64,000 nt of DNA, taken from contig JACMPP010000030.1 of the NCBI GenBank assembly GCA_014377445.1, positions 1 to 64,000 of the forward strand, given 5' to 3'. Within the stretch, counting starts at the first letter, position 1. Each line of letters starts with the position of its first letter. The translations under genes were made by a program, and so were the position numbers. The notes under the pieces are model-generated. The model was given only the letters and a program-made list of their open reading frames with translations. It did no database searches and had not been told where the DNA came from. Of this stretch, positions 1-8,298 are shown in pieces. This DNA comes from Oligoflexus sp. (GTDB taxonomy: Bacteria; Bdellovibrionota_B; Oligoflexia; Oligoflexales; Oligoflexaceae).

Positions 1-1923
1 AGTGCCGGGATCGATATCGAAGTGAGAGTCCTGCACAGTGAACCTTTGGAAGATATTCATGACTGGAGCAAACTCACCATAACCAACAAGTTATCCTTTG
101 ATATTTTACAGACCGCCGAGATCGACAATGCGATCGTGAAATTTCAAAAACTGAATGTCCGACTGGATGCCAATACCTTAGATAAGGCAGCCAAGGGCCA
201 AGTTCTCGTCCATGCGGAGCAGCTTCATCACAAGGCTCTGAAACAAGCGATCGGACTCGATCAGGAACTCAACTTTGCGGCTAAATTCAAGGATCTTTTG
301 TCTTTGCAGCTCAGCGGCATAACCAAACTCAATGGCAAGGAACTGCTCGTTCTGAGTGTGGATGCTGTCGAATCCCCGAAACGTATATATATGAAGGATA
401 AACTGACTTTAAAAGTGGATCCTTCGATCAAGAAATACGTCGCGGGTCTTGAAATTCTCGACGATGTCGGCGATCTCGTACTGGAGAGTCAGGACGAGGC
501 GGTCCTGCATTATCCTCAGCAACGTATTCGCGATGTCAAAAACTGGGAGCCTGCGCATCTGAATGCGGAGCTTCGTTCCTTCCAGACTTTGAGCCAGGGC
601 GACCATAAGGTCAAATATCGTCTTCTGCAGCCGTTAAGTGTTGAAACTGTGGCGAAGCTGGCCAACGCACAGGCGAGCGTCAGCACGCATGTGAAGGCCG
701 CCTCGATTGAAGCGAAAGACCTTGCCACGGTTTCCAAACTGGAATCCAAGCTCGTTGTGAAAGTCAGTAACATCGGCACTCAGGATAAAGTGGATATCCA
801 GCTTTTGGCTGCGATCAAGGCAGTAAAGCCTCTGATGGAGAGCGCCGCCCAGGTTAAGGATGTCATTCAAAACCTGACCTTAAAACTCAAGGCCCAAGTC
901 CTCCAGAAGGACAAGTTTATGGTCAACGAGCTCCTGGCGAATGTCGATGGCGCTCTCGTTGCCTTTAGAGGCAAGGGTGACGTCACGCTGAGTACCGGGC
1001 GAGGCGGCTTTGAGGGCAGTCTCAAAAGTCAGCTGCCCCCGGGCCGAAACATTGCCGGTCTTAAGGGAACGGGCGGATTCGAAGTCCCGTTTACAATCAC
1101 GCTCTACGACAAGAAAGTTTTGGCCTTCCAGTCGGAGCCGAGATTTGACAAACTCTCCTTTACCTACGGCGACATTCAAGTCGACGGCATGGATGGCAAG
1201 CTGAGTCTCGCCGAAGAACTGAGTATCGATGAGAAGGGACGTATCGGCTTTCTCTACCTCAATACGCAGAACCCTTTCACCCGGGTTGATTTTGAAAATA
1301 TCGACCCTTATCTCGGCCAGAGAATTGGGCTCAAAATCAACAAAGTTCGCTTTAAGCATATCGTGGCCGGGCCTCTGCTCAGCAATTTTGAGCTGCGGCA
1401 AAACCTGATTCTTCTCAATGATATGAAGGCTAATTTATTGAATGGCAGTGCCTTGGGCCGGGTCTTCGTCGACCTTCATCCCGAGCGCCTCCAGCTTGGT
1501 TTTCTCGGGCGCTTCTCCAACCTTCAGCTCGAGCTTCTCAAAGAGCCGGCCCGACGGGGGAAGGTGGAAGACGAACTGAGCGGGCGTGCTGCCACTAATT
1601 TCGATATACGCAAACGTCTGGCCACGGGACGAATCGATGTGACTTCGATCGGCCGTAATCAATTGCTGTCGATGATCGATGTCCTCGATCCCGATTACAA
1701 GGACACCCAGATGATGACGGCGAGGCGCGCCCTCCAGGTTGCCTATCCCAGTCTCGTTTCCATTTCGATGGAACAAGGCTTGATGGATCTCCTGATCGGT
1801 CTGGGCGGAGCTGTCAGCACCGACCTTTCGATTCGTTCCATTCCCCTGACAGCTTTTATCAATGCTAACGCTGGTGAGCAGTTGCTGACGTTGGAGAAAT
1901 TTTTACAGACTGGAGGTCAATGA
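1..1923 (+). CDS. YdbH/AsmA-like envelope protein, 5' end outside window
   Basis: The reading frame is open from base 1, so the N-terminus lies upstream; the first GTG at 22 is unlikely to be the true start. The visible ~640 residues are long, amphipathic and rich in alternating beta-strand pattern, with a C-terminal part (about residues 430-600) that resembles the YdbH-type C-terminal region of AsmA-like proteins. Family knowledge: such proteins span the periplasm and are implicated in lipid transport to the outer membrane. The stop overlaps the ATG of a small lipoprotein gene (ATGA), the same arrangement as E. coli ydbH-ynbE. Assignment rests on pattern and context and could equally be a generic AsmA/DUF748-like protein. 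Confidence 0.55.
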   Translation, partial: SAGIDIEVRVLHSEPLEDIHDWSKLTITNKLSFDILQTAEIDNAIVKFQKLNVRLDANTLDKAAKGQVLVHAEQLHHKALKQAIGLDQELNFAAKFKDLLSLQLSGITKLNGKELLVLSVDAVESPKRIYMKDKLTLKVDPSIKKYVAGLEILDDVGDLVLESQDEAVLHYPQQRIRDVKNWEPAHLNAELRSFQTLSQGDHKVKYRLLQPLSVETVAKLANAQASVSTHVKAASIEAKDLATVSKLESKLVVKVSNIGTQDKVDIQLLAAIKAVKPLMESAAQVKDVIQNLTLKLKAQVLQKDKFMVNELLANVDGALVAFRGKGDVTLSTGRGGFEGSLKSQLPPGRNIAGLKGTGGFEVPFTITLYDKKVLAFQSEPRFDKLSFTYGDIQVDGMDGKLSLAEELSIDEKGRIGFLYLNTQNPFTRVDFENIDPYLGQRIGLKINKVRFKHIVAGPLLSNFELRQNLILLNDMKANLLNGSALGRVFVDLHPERLQLGFLGRFSNLQLELLKEPARRGKVEDELSGRAATNFDIRKRLATGRIDVTSIGRNQLLSMIDVLDPDYKDTQMMTARRALQVAYPSLVSISMEQGLMDLLIGLGGAVSTDLSIRSIPLTAFINANAGEQLLTLEKFLQTGGQ

Positions 1924-2168
1924 TGCGTTTTCTTTCTCTCTTAGCCCTCACTTCAACTCTGCTGCTTACGGCTTGTGTGCCTGACATCTACCTGATCGAT
2001 CGTCAAACCGTATTGGAACTCGAAGCCAGCGGCCAATGGCCTGAGCTTGATCAAAAATACAAGGAGGCCGCCCTGAAACCCGGACCTGCAGCCTTGGAGA
2101 AAACGCGTGACAGCATTGAATCACGACAGATCTTCTCCATGACTCACGACGACAAAGTTAAAAAGTGA
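1920..2168 (+). CDS. small outer-membrane lipoprotein downstream of YdbH-like gene
   Basis: An 82-residue protein with a clear lipoprotein signal: short charged start, hydrophobic core and lipobox LLTAC, so mature Cys is about residue 19. The ATG overlaps the upstream TGA, and GGAGG lies 6 bases before it, so translation is coupled. After the Cys comes a short polar tail beginning VPDIYLIDRQTVLELEA. By position it corresponds to YnbE/YdbL of the ydbH operon, which bridge YdbH to the outer membrane, but I see no clear sequence identity with YnbE. Function is inferred from context only. Confidence 0.7.
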   Translation: MMRFLSLLALTSTLLLTACVPDIYLIDRQTVLELEASGQWPELDQKYKEAALKPGPAALEKTRDSIESRQIFSMTHDDKVKK

Positions 2169-2179
2169 GGAGTTCCAAG

Positions 2180-5100
2180 ATGAAATTAAGAGGACTAACG
2201 CCCGCTCTGGGACTTATGTTGCTTATGACACTCGGCTTGTCCACGGGGCTTCGTGCTGACGACAAAGCCCAAGCCCTTCTGCCTCTGAAACGTATGACTG
2301 TGGGGCCTTACGATAATTTCCAGGCGACGGTCGATGAAGCCGAGGCTTTTCTCTATTATACCCGGAGCGAAAACCTGTCGTCCCAGATCATGCGCCTCAA
2401 TCTCAAAACGGGATTGAATGAGGCGATAACGGCGAGTGATGCGGATGCCAAGACCCCAGCTTTGAGTCCAGACGGTAAGATCCTGGCAATCAACTACTTT
2501 AAGAATGATGCGAAGGGTGACATCTGTCTGCTCCGCGACAAAGAGATCGAATGCATCACCAAAAAGGGTGTGGTGGACCATTCTCCCGTGTGGCTTGGCA
2601 ATGACCGTCTGGCCTATATCTCTTCGGATGACAGCGGACGAATGTCCCAGCTTCAGATCTACAACTTGGGCAAGAAGTCCACTGAGACCATCTTCAAAGG
2701 CGAGCTTTACGCCCCCGATCTTTCTCCAGATGGGAAAACCCTGATTTTCAAGGGTAAAAAGAACGAACTTGTACTCTATGAAGTGAGCGCAAGGAAGATC
2801 CTTCGCACCCTTCTCGTCGACCTCCCTGGTCTGACGGGGCCTTCCCGTTTCTCAGCCGATGGGCGCTATCTCTACTTCGCCCAATACATGCTTGACTCGA
2901 ATCGGGATCTGCAAATCGATGGTCGGGATGCCGCCGCGATCTATCGCTATGATGTATCGCAGACGGGTGATGTAAAGCCGATCCAGATCACGTCCCTTGA
3001 TCAGAACTGTTCTTTTCCCTATCCATCCAAACAATATCTCTATATGACCTGTGCCTTTGAAGGCGCGCTCGACATCTATCGCGGGCCTTTGAACGGTACA
3101 GTTCCAACCTCCTGGATCGCAGAGGACCTGGATGAAGCTCATCGGGTGGCCAGGTCCTATTCCGACCGCATTCTCTTTCTCAATCATCTTCATGCCCGCC
3201 TCTTTAAGCTGACAGATGCTGAGTACGAAGAACGCCTCATGCAAAACTTTGTTTTTGCTGGTGAGTATCAACCCGCTGATTATTATGTGCAATCTCTTCT
3301 TGCTCGGGGACCTGGTCACGACGATCTAAAGGCCTGGCAAATACTCTTCAATTCCTATGCGCGTTGGGAGGTCCTTCCGCAAAAAAAGAACCTCGGCGCC
3401 TTTGCTGAGTTCATTCGCGACCAAAGAAAGCTCCTCGCCAAACTTCCCAAAGGGCAGGCCGGCGCTTTAACCGATGCCTATCTCGATTTTTTCGCGAACC
3501 AGTTTGATTCCGCTCAAAGCAAAGTTCAAAAGCTTCAGTTCGGAGACGAACTCGGTCTCTATCTGCAGAATCGTCTCGCGAAACTCAGTCTTAAGGAAAA
3601 ATACCCCAAGTTTTTAGAAGCGCGTGTTCTCCAGGTCGAGGGGAGCGAAGAAAATCGCCTCTACTTTCTTTCGCTTTGGCTCAGCGAGCTGTCCTCGTCC
3701 GATCCCAGTCAGGCGATTGCGGCCTTGAAACTCAAGCTCAAAGAGCCTGCCACGGACCTGCTCGACAATGAGATGGATCTCTATAAACTCGTTCAAAGCA
3801 AAAACAAACAGGATGTCCTGGCGAACTATCGCTCGATCGTAAATCGCGTGAAGAAGCTCAAGGATGACTACTTTGCAATGCGCCTGCTCTTTAACCGCTC
3901 CATAGTCGTGCTCTACCAAAACAAGAGAAGTCGTGACATGGCCGACATCGTGAGTTTGTGGTTGAGTTATTTAAAGCGGGAATCCAAGGAATATCCTTAC
4001 GCTGTCGAAGCGATGAGACAAAATAGTCTGGACCTTGCCTACCAGTTTTATCACGCGAAAGGTCCCGAGAAAAACCTCGCGATCGGGGCATTCTACGACT
4101 CGATCCGCATTAGCGATGATCTCGAGTCGCACTACCAGCACAGTCTTCTCAACCTGGATAAATGGCCTGAACTGACCAAGAATTATGACAACATGATTTC
4201 TCAGGGTTTGATAAAGCCCGAGAGCAAGGTCTTTATCGAGACTTTAAGAAGGGTCGTCAAGCCCGCCAAGGCTCTTGAGGCCAAGGATTATGAAGAAGCT
4301 GCAGGCGCGATCGAACGGATCGACGATTCCCATTTGGGTATCGGGGTGAAGTATCTCTTCCTCGGCTTCCTCTATCAGAAGCAACTGGACTTCACCATAA
4401 AAGGCTTCAAATACGACGCGAATTTGGCTGAAAAAGCCCACAAAGCTTATCTCTTTGCGATCGACGGCGCTTTGCAGAATGATCGGGTGCAGGCCTCCGC
4501 TCTGCAAAACCTTGGTGTGCTTCACCTCAAGATTCGCAACTATACCCTCGCGTCCGAGTTTCTGACTCAACGTGGAAATATAGCTTATTTCTCGGGTGAT
4601 GAAGAACTCGCTGTGCTCTGGTTGAAGGCCAAAGCCATGTACCTGAGTTACCGAAGCATCGATGCGTATCAGACGATGAAGACGGCTCTGGGGCTCAATC
4701 CGCCAGCTCAAATTCTTCCTGCCTTTCAGGAAAAAACTGCCTTTTATGCTTGGAATGCCGGGGAGAATCTTGAAGCCGAGAAGCTTTTCAAGAAACTTTC
4801 TCCAGAAATTATGACACCTTCGGTTCGTCTCGGTTATGCCCATGCACTCATAGCGCAGAGAAAGGGGGCCGAAGCGGAAGCGCAGCTAGCGCGCGTCCTT
4901 CAGTCGATCTCAGCGAAAGCCAAAATCGAAGACGCGGATGCCCCAGCACTCAAAATCCAGCCTCTTAAATTGAGATTTATCGCACTCGGTCTTGTCGCCC
5001 AAGCGTTTGGCGTCGATCTGTCTAGGAAAGTCAAAGCGCTGGAGGAGCGTCTCGCGCTCTACCCGACGATCATTGACAACGCGAAGAAACTCCACTTCCA

Positions 5101-5578
5101 AGCGGAAACCTTGAGTGACCAGAAGTTAAAGGAATGGCAGGATCTCGCCCAACTCTATTTGCAAAATGGTCAGAAGGAAAGGGCTATCCAGGCCCTCAAT
5201 CGTTCCTTAGACGAAGCGGCCCTGCACGGTAAGGACTTTGGTTACCTGAACAGTACGATCATCACCGTTTTGAAGAATACCTGGCTGCGGTCGACTATGA
5301 TTCCGGCGTCAAACGACAAGAGTCGTGCACTCGTTCAAGCGCTCGACAAAGAATTTAACGATCAAAAGGAATTCACGCCTCTGGTCACCCAAAAATGGGC
5401 TGAGATGAAGCTGATTCAAGCGGCGTTCCTTGATGGGAACTATGAGAAGGCGAGTGCGGAGCTCTTTAATGGCAAGGCCGTGGAGAGACTTAAAAAGGAC
5501 AAGCCTGACCTTTTCCACAATCTCAGCCGTTATCGTTTTGAAGTGGCTCAGGATGCTCATACAGGAACTGGTGCGTAA
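2180..5578 (+). CDS. exported TolB-like beta-propeller / TPR protein
   Basis: A 1132-residue protein. The ATG at 2180 is chosen over the upstream GTG at 2165 because it has GAGGAG just before it and opens a good signal peptide (MKLRGL..., hydrophobic core, cleavage after GLRA). Residues about 30-350 carry repeated DxA/LSPDGK-type blades (ALSPDGK, DLSPDGK, RFSADGRY), typical of TolB/WD40-like propellers. The remaining ~750 residues are helical repeats of TPR character (for example around ALQNLGVLHLKIRNYTLASEF and LYLQNGQKERAIQALNRSL). It follows the lipoprotein gene with overlapping stop, so the three genes form one operon. Likely periplasmic scaffold; exact role unknown. Confidence 0.8.
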   Translation: MKLRGLTPALGLMLLMTLGLSTGLRADDKAQALLPLKRMTVGPYDNFQATVDEAEAFLYYTRSENLSSQIMRLNLKTGLNEAITASDADAKTPALSPDGKILAINYFKNDAKGDICLLRDKEIECITKKGVVDHSPVWLGNDRLAYISSDDSGRMSQLQIYNLGKKSTETIFKGELYAPDLSPDGKTLIFKGKKNELVLYEVSARKILRTLLVDLPGLTGPSRFSADGRYLYFAQYMLDSNRDLQIDGRDAAAIYRYDVSQTGDVKPIQITSLDQNCSFPYPSKQYLYMTCAFEGALDIYRGPLNGTVPTSWIAEDLDEAHRVARSYSDRILFLNHLHARLFKLTDAEYEERLMQNFVFAGEYQPADYYVQSLLARGPGHDDLKAWQILFNSYARWEVLPQKKNLGAFAEFIRDQRKLLAKLPKGQAGALTDAYLDFFANQFDSAQSKVQKLQFGDELGLYLQNRLAKLSLKEKYPKFLEARVLQVEGSEENRLYFLSLWLSELSSSDPSQAIAALKLKLKEPATDLLDNEMDLYKLVQSKNKQDVLANYRSIVNRVKKLKDDYFAMRLLFNRSIVVLYQNKRSRDMADIVSLWLSYLKRESKEYPYAVEAMRQNSLDLAYQFYHAKGPEKNLAIGAFYDSIRISDDLESHYQHSLLNLDKWPELTKNYDNMISQGLIKPESKVFIETLRRVVKPAKALEAKDYEEAAGAIERIDDSHLGIGVKYLFLGFLYQKQLDFTIKGFKYDANLAEKAHKAYLFAIDGALQNDRVQASALQNLGVLHLKIRNYTLASEFLTQRGNIAYFSGDEELAVLWLKAKAMYLSYRSIDAYQTMKTALGLNPPAQILPAFQEKTAFYAWNAGENLEAEKLFKKLSPEIMTPSVRLGYAHALIAQRKGAEAEAQLARVLQSISAKAKIEDADAPALKIQPLKLRFIALGLVAQAFGVDLSRKVKALEERLALYPTIIDNAKKLHFQAETLSDQKLKEWQDLAQLYLQNGQKERAIQALNRSLDEAALHGKDFGYLNSTIITVLKNTWLRSTMIPASNDKSRALVQALDKEFNDQKEFTPLVTQKWAEMKLIQAAFLDGNYEKASAELFNGKAVERLKKDKPDLFHNLSRYRFEVAQDAHTGTGA

Positions 5579-5603
5579 GCTCAGGCTCTTATCAACGAAA
5601 GAA

Positions 5604-5637
5604 AGAGAGGTTAACCCAGGTGTTAGCCTCTCTTTTT
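5604..5637. terminator. bidirectional rho-independent terminator
   Basis: Inverted repeat AGAGAGGTTAA / TTAGCCTCTCT around a short loop, followed by five T on the plus strand and preceded by an A-rich run. It sits between the convergent propeller/TPR gene and the small secreted protein gene. Confidence 0.85.
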
Positions 5638-5652
5638 ATATCGGCGAAAGAT

Positions 5653-5880
5653 TTACTTTTGAGACGGCTGAGGCGGCTGAGGCGGGTGTTGTCTCAGAGC
5701 ATCTTCAATCTGTTGTTGAATCCAACAATTATACTCTTCGAAAGCCGAGTCCGTTGGCGGAGTGTCGGGAGACGGAGGCGCAGGTGGTGTGCCGCCGCCG
5801 AGGCCAGAGTGTTGGCCAGCGAATACGAGAGAGGGACATAAAGTGACGAGAACCAATAATAGTTTCTTCATAGAATTCAT
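5653..5880 (-). CDS. small secreted proline-rich protein
   Basis: A 75-residue protein with a textbook signal peptide (MKKLLLVLVTLCPSLVFA then cleavage before GQHSG). The mature part has a GLGGG stretch, a proline-rich segment (TPPAPPSPDTPPTDS), a central EEYNCWIQQQIEDAL helix with the only Cys, and a QPPQPPQPSQK tail. The start at 5880 overlaps the stop of the upstream regulator gene (ATGA); the second Met at 5871 fits the signal peptide better and may be the used start. I do not recognise a family. The tight coupling suggests the regulator and this peptide act together. Confidence 0.6.
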   Translation of the reverse strand: MNSMKKLLLVLVTLCPSLVFAGQHSGLGGGTPPAPPSPDTPPTDSAFEEYNCWIQQQIEDALRQHPPQPPQPSQK

Positions 5881-6590
5881 TCTTTATGTAAAAAGCTGGA
5901 AATATAGCTGAGCATGACTACGTTAGTCCCTCGTTCGCGCATGAAAATCCGCTGCAAATCCTCTTCGAACTCACTGATGCGCCGTGCAAGTTGCGTAACA
6001 CCTGAATCGCTCAGGCCTTCCGTATGCAACTGGGCACAGACCGCTGGATCGCCAACCTGTTTTACATCGAAGAGTTCAACCGTGTGTTTGATCTGCTCGA
6101 GTATGAGACGGGAATCGATGACAGTGAAGTTTTCGTAACGGAAAAACAAACGCCCATCTTTTTCATATATGGCATCCATTTCCAGCAAGCGATTGAGCTT
6201 TTCTACACCGTAGTCACCAAACTTCTTCTCGACCAGGGCGCGGGTCGTGCCCTGGGCGCTCGCGAGGGTGATGATGGCGAAACTGATGCGATCGCGCAGT
6301 TCTTCGTGGATGTCCGCGGTCGGAAACTGAGTATCAAGGCCTTTGACCAGCTTGGAAACCCAACTGCCGACAGAACTGAAATGTTTGTTTAGAAAGCTAA
6401 GAGCATGGTCTCCCGGAGCCACGATACTGAGAAGTGCGAGGACTGTCTCGAGAGTCGGGCTGTTTTCCTGTTGGTAGACGCGTCTAAGCGTGGGGTAGGG
6501 AACCCCAGACTGTCTCGACAGAAGCGACAGATTGCGTGTGCTTCTGTCCTTCAACCAGTCGTCTACCAAGTTTTTCAAGTCCTTGAGCAT
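5877..6590 (-). CDS. HTH regulator, TIGR02147-like architecture
   Basis: A 237-residue protein if started at 6590, where GGGGA precedes the ATG; the more upstream ATG at 6671 has no ribosome binding site. The N-terminus (LSLLSRQSGVPYPTLRRVYQ, then TLETVLALLSIV) is a Cro/C1-type helix-turn-helix. The rest is helical with an EKFGDYGVEKLNRLLEMDAI segment that looks like a second winged-helix unit, followed by FRYENFTVIDSRLILEQI. This order, HTH then helical effector part, resembles the TIGR02147 regulators known from Bdellovibrio and Fibrobacter, but the match is weak. Translationally coupled to the downstream secreted peptide. Confidence 0.6.
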   Translation of the reverse strand: MLKDLKNLVDDWLKDRSTRNLSLLSRQSGVPYPTLRRVYQQENSPTLETVLALLSIVAPGDHALSFLNKHFSSVGSWVSKLVKGLDTQFPTADIHEELRDRISFAIITLASAQGTTRALVEKKFGDYGVEKLNRLLEMDAIYEKDGRLFFRYENFTVIDSRLILEQIKHTVELFDVKQVGDPAVCAQLHTEGLSDSGVTQLARRISEFEEDLQRIFMRERGTNVVMLSYISSFLHKE

Positions 6591-6790
6591 AAAGCGTCCC
6601 CAGTCCGAACCTGCGAAATTCGTACCAACATAAAATAAAATCTTTGTGAAGACCAGAGGTGGGGGGGACATTTCGATTATTTCAGAAAGTTAGGGGCCTT
6701 TCGGAGATCGTTTGGCCGTTAGAATGGCCAGTCCATCCCTTTTCAGCGAATTATGCGAAGCGAAAGAGGCTGAGTTAAGGCCAAAATAAA

Positions 6791-6824
6791 AAGGAGCACA
6801 TGCCAGTAAAAGCATGTGCTCCTT
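6791..6824 (-). terminator. rho-independent terminator
   Basis: Perfect 13-bp inverted repeat (AAGGAGCACATGC / GCATGTGCTCCTT) followed on the minus strand by TTTATTTT. It lies just downstream of the minus-strand gene ending at 6837. Confidence 0.9.
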
Positions 6825-6836
6825 GATCTTGCAAAA

Positions 6837-7868
6837 TTAGCGCAGCGGAACTGGATCCGAACTGAGGTCTTCGTAGGCCTCAGTGCCGCCTTGATAGGGA
6901 CGTTTCGGAGCGACATCTTTTTTTATCTGAGTGGGAGTGACTGAAACTGTTTTGCCAGTTGGGTCTACGGGCTTTTGAGAAGAAAGATTGAAAGTGATGC
7001 TCTGCACCATGAAGACATCGACATTCTTTATGTTGGTTTTTTTACCGGTGATGTTGATTGTGCCGGCATGCTCCGTGAGGATATCCGCAAAGTTCGGACC
7101 GCTGATCACCGCATTGATTGTATTGCCTTTGGCATCTTTCGCATTAAGAAGGCAGTGCGCCTTGCAACTGGCCAGAGTCGATTTTTCGTACTGGGCATTG
7201 TAAATCGTAACGAGAGCCACGTCGGCAGGTTCGTTGCTTGCAACATCTGACTTGAATAGAGCGGCATCCGTCTTGGCCTGAACGTCGTCAGCACTCATGA
7301 CTGTTTGGGTTTCTTCCAGAGTATCACCAGCGCGGGAAGGCAGAGCAGCTTTTGCAGACGCCTCAAGCTTAGCTACATTGACTGGCGTTTTTTTCTCTTT
7401 TTCAATCCCTTTAGGAGTTTTTTTAGAAATATTGACCGCGACCGGTTTCGCAGCGACTTTGTTGTTTTTGCCGGGGATCGATGGTGATGATTTGGCTCTT
7501 GTCGCAGGAGCCTCCCGAGCGACCTTCTTCGTGACCCCTGCAGAACCCGTTTTGGGGGCTGCTTCGGCTTCGATGATTTTGTCTTCTACGATTTTTTCTT
7601 TTGGTGCTGACTTTTCCTGAGAAGGGCTGCGCGTAATATCGATTGGTCTTGTCACTTCATTCATAGCTATGAGTTTTTTTGCGGGCATCGCATGAGCGGC
7701 GGATTTTTCTTTTGCCACCCACTTCACACCAGCAGGCCAGAGAACACCGACAGCAAGAGCGCCGAGCAACATGCCTGAGATCACACCAAAGCGGGCCCCT
7801 GAGGGCTTCCGGTGTAGATTGCTGCCATCGAGCTGATGTTGATATTTGAACTCTTTTAGGTCTTTCAT
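6837..7868 (-). CDS. single-TM protein with Lys/Ala/Pro-rich linker, unknown
   Basis: A 343-residue protein. The start at 7868 has a strong AGGGAGAT ribosome binding site, so the longer reading from 7973 is rejected. Residues 1-25 are cytoplasmic, a TM helix follows (FGVISGMLLGALAVGVLWPAG), then a ~140-residue Lys/Ala/Pro-rich low-complexity region, then a compact C-terminal domain (about residues 200-310) starting ALVTIYNAQYEKSTLASCKAHC, with two Cys close together. The layout recalls SPOR- or TonB-like envelope proteins, but no SPOR signature is visible. Function unknown; likely anchored in the inner membrane with a periplasmic domain. Confidence 0.7.
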   Translation of the reverse strand: MKDLKEFKYQHQLDGSNLHRKPSGARFGVISGMLLGALAVGVLWPAGVKWVAKEKSAAHAMPAKKLIAMNEVTRPIDITRSPSQEKSAPKEKIVEDKIIEAEAAPKTGSAGVTKKVAREAPATRAKSSPSIPGKNNKVAAKPVAVNISKKTPKGIEKEKKTPVNVAKLEASAKAALPSRAGDTLEETQTVMSADDVQAKTDAALFKSDVASNEPADVALVTIYNAQYEKSTLASCKAHCLLNAKDAKGNTINAVISGPNFADILTEHAGTINITGKKTNIKNVDVFMVQSITFNLSSQKPVDPTGKTVSVTPTQIKKDVAPKRPYQGGTEAYEDLSSDPVPLR

Positions 7869-8298
7869 AAAGATCTCCCTAGCCGCTGACTGAAAAGGGT
7901 TTCGGTCAAGCTGAGCCACGGATCGGCAGAATTCTGGAAAAACCTGAATAGAAATTTTTCTGTCTAATGGCAACGGAGGGTTGCAGCGATACTTACGGGC
8001 GAAAGATTTCTAGTAACTTCAACAGCAATCTCGCTGCAGCATGACATTTCGCCAAGGCCCATTCATTTTAATTCCTTAGATCCTAGTTGAAAGGTCGTCG
8101 CCATAACGAATTAAATTCCTCAAAACCTCCCCCAAATAAAACTTCTAAGACATCGAAATTAAAAGTCTTATCTTTCTCCCCTCTAAAAGTCATTAAAGTC
8201 CTCAGTACTTTATGTCGATCATGTCCTCATCGGTTTGCGGACGCTCGACGAATCGAAGTCTAGCCGGGTCTGATACGAAGCAACGGAGAGTGAAGCAA
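7869..8298. other. intergenic region between divergent genes
   Basis: 430 bases between the starts of the single-TM protein gene and the DUF1592-type gene. It is AT-richer than the flanking genes. TTGAAA at 8087-8092 with ATTAAA 17 bases further on is a possible weak sigma-70 promoter for the rightward gene. No convincing ORF, RNA or repeat was seen. Confidence 0.4.

Noticed and set aside
5430-5846. Plus-strand ORFs overlapping the 3' end of the propeller/TPR gene and the small secreted protein
   Set aside because: Arg-rich shadow frames crossing a terminator; the opposite strand has a good signal peptide.
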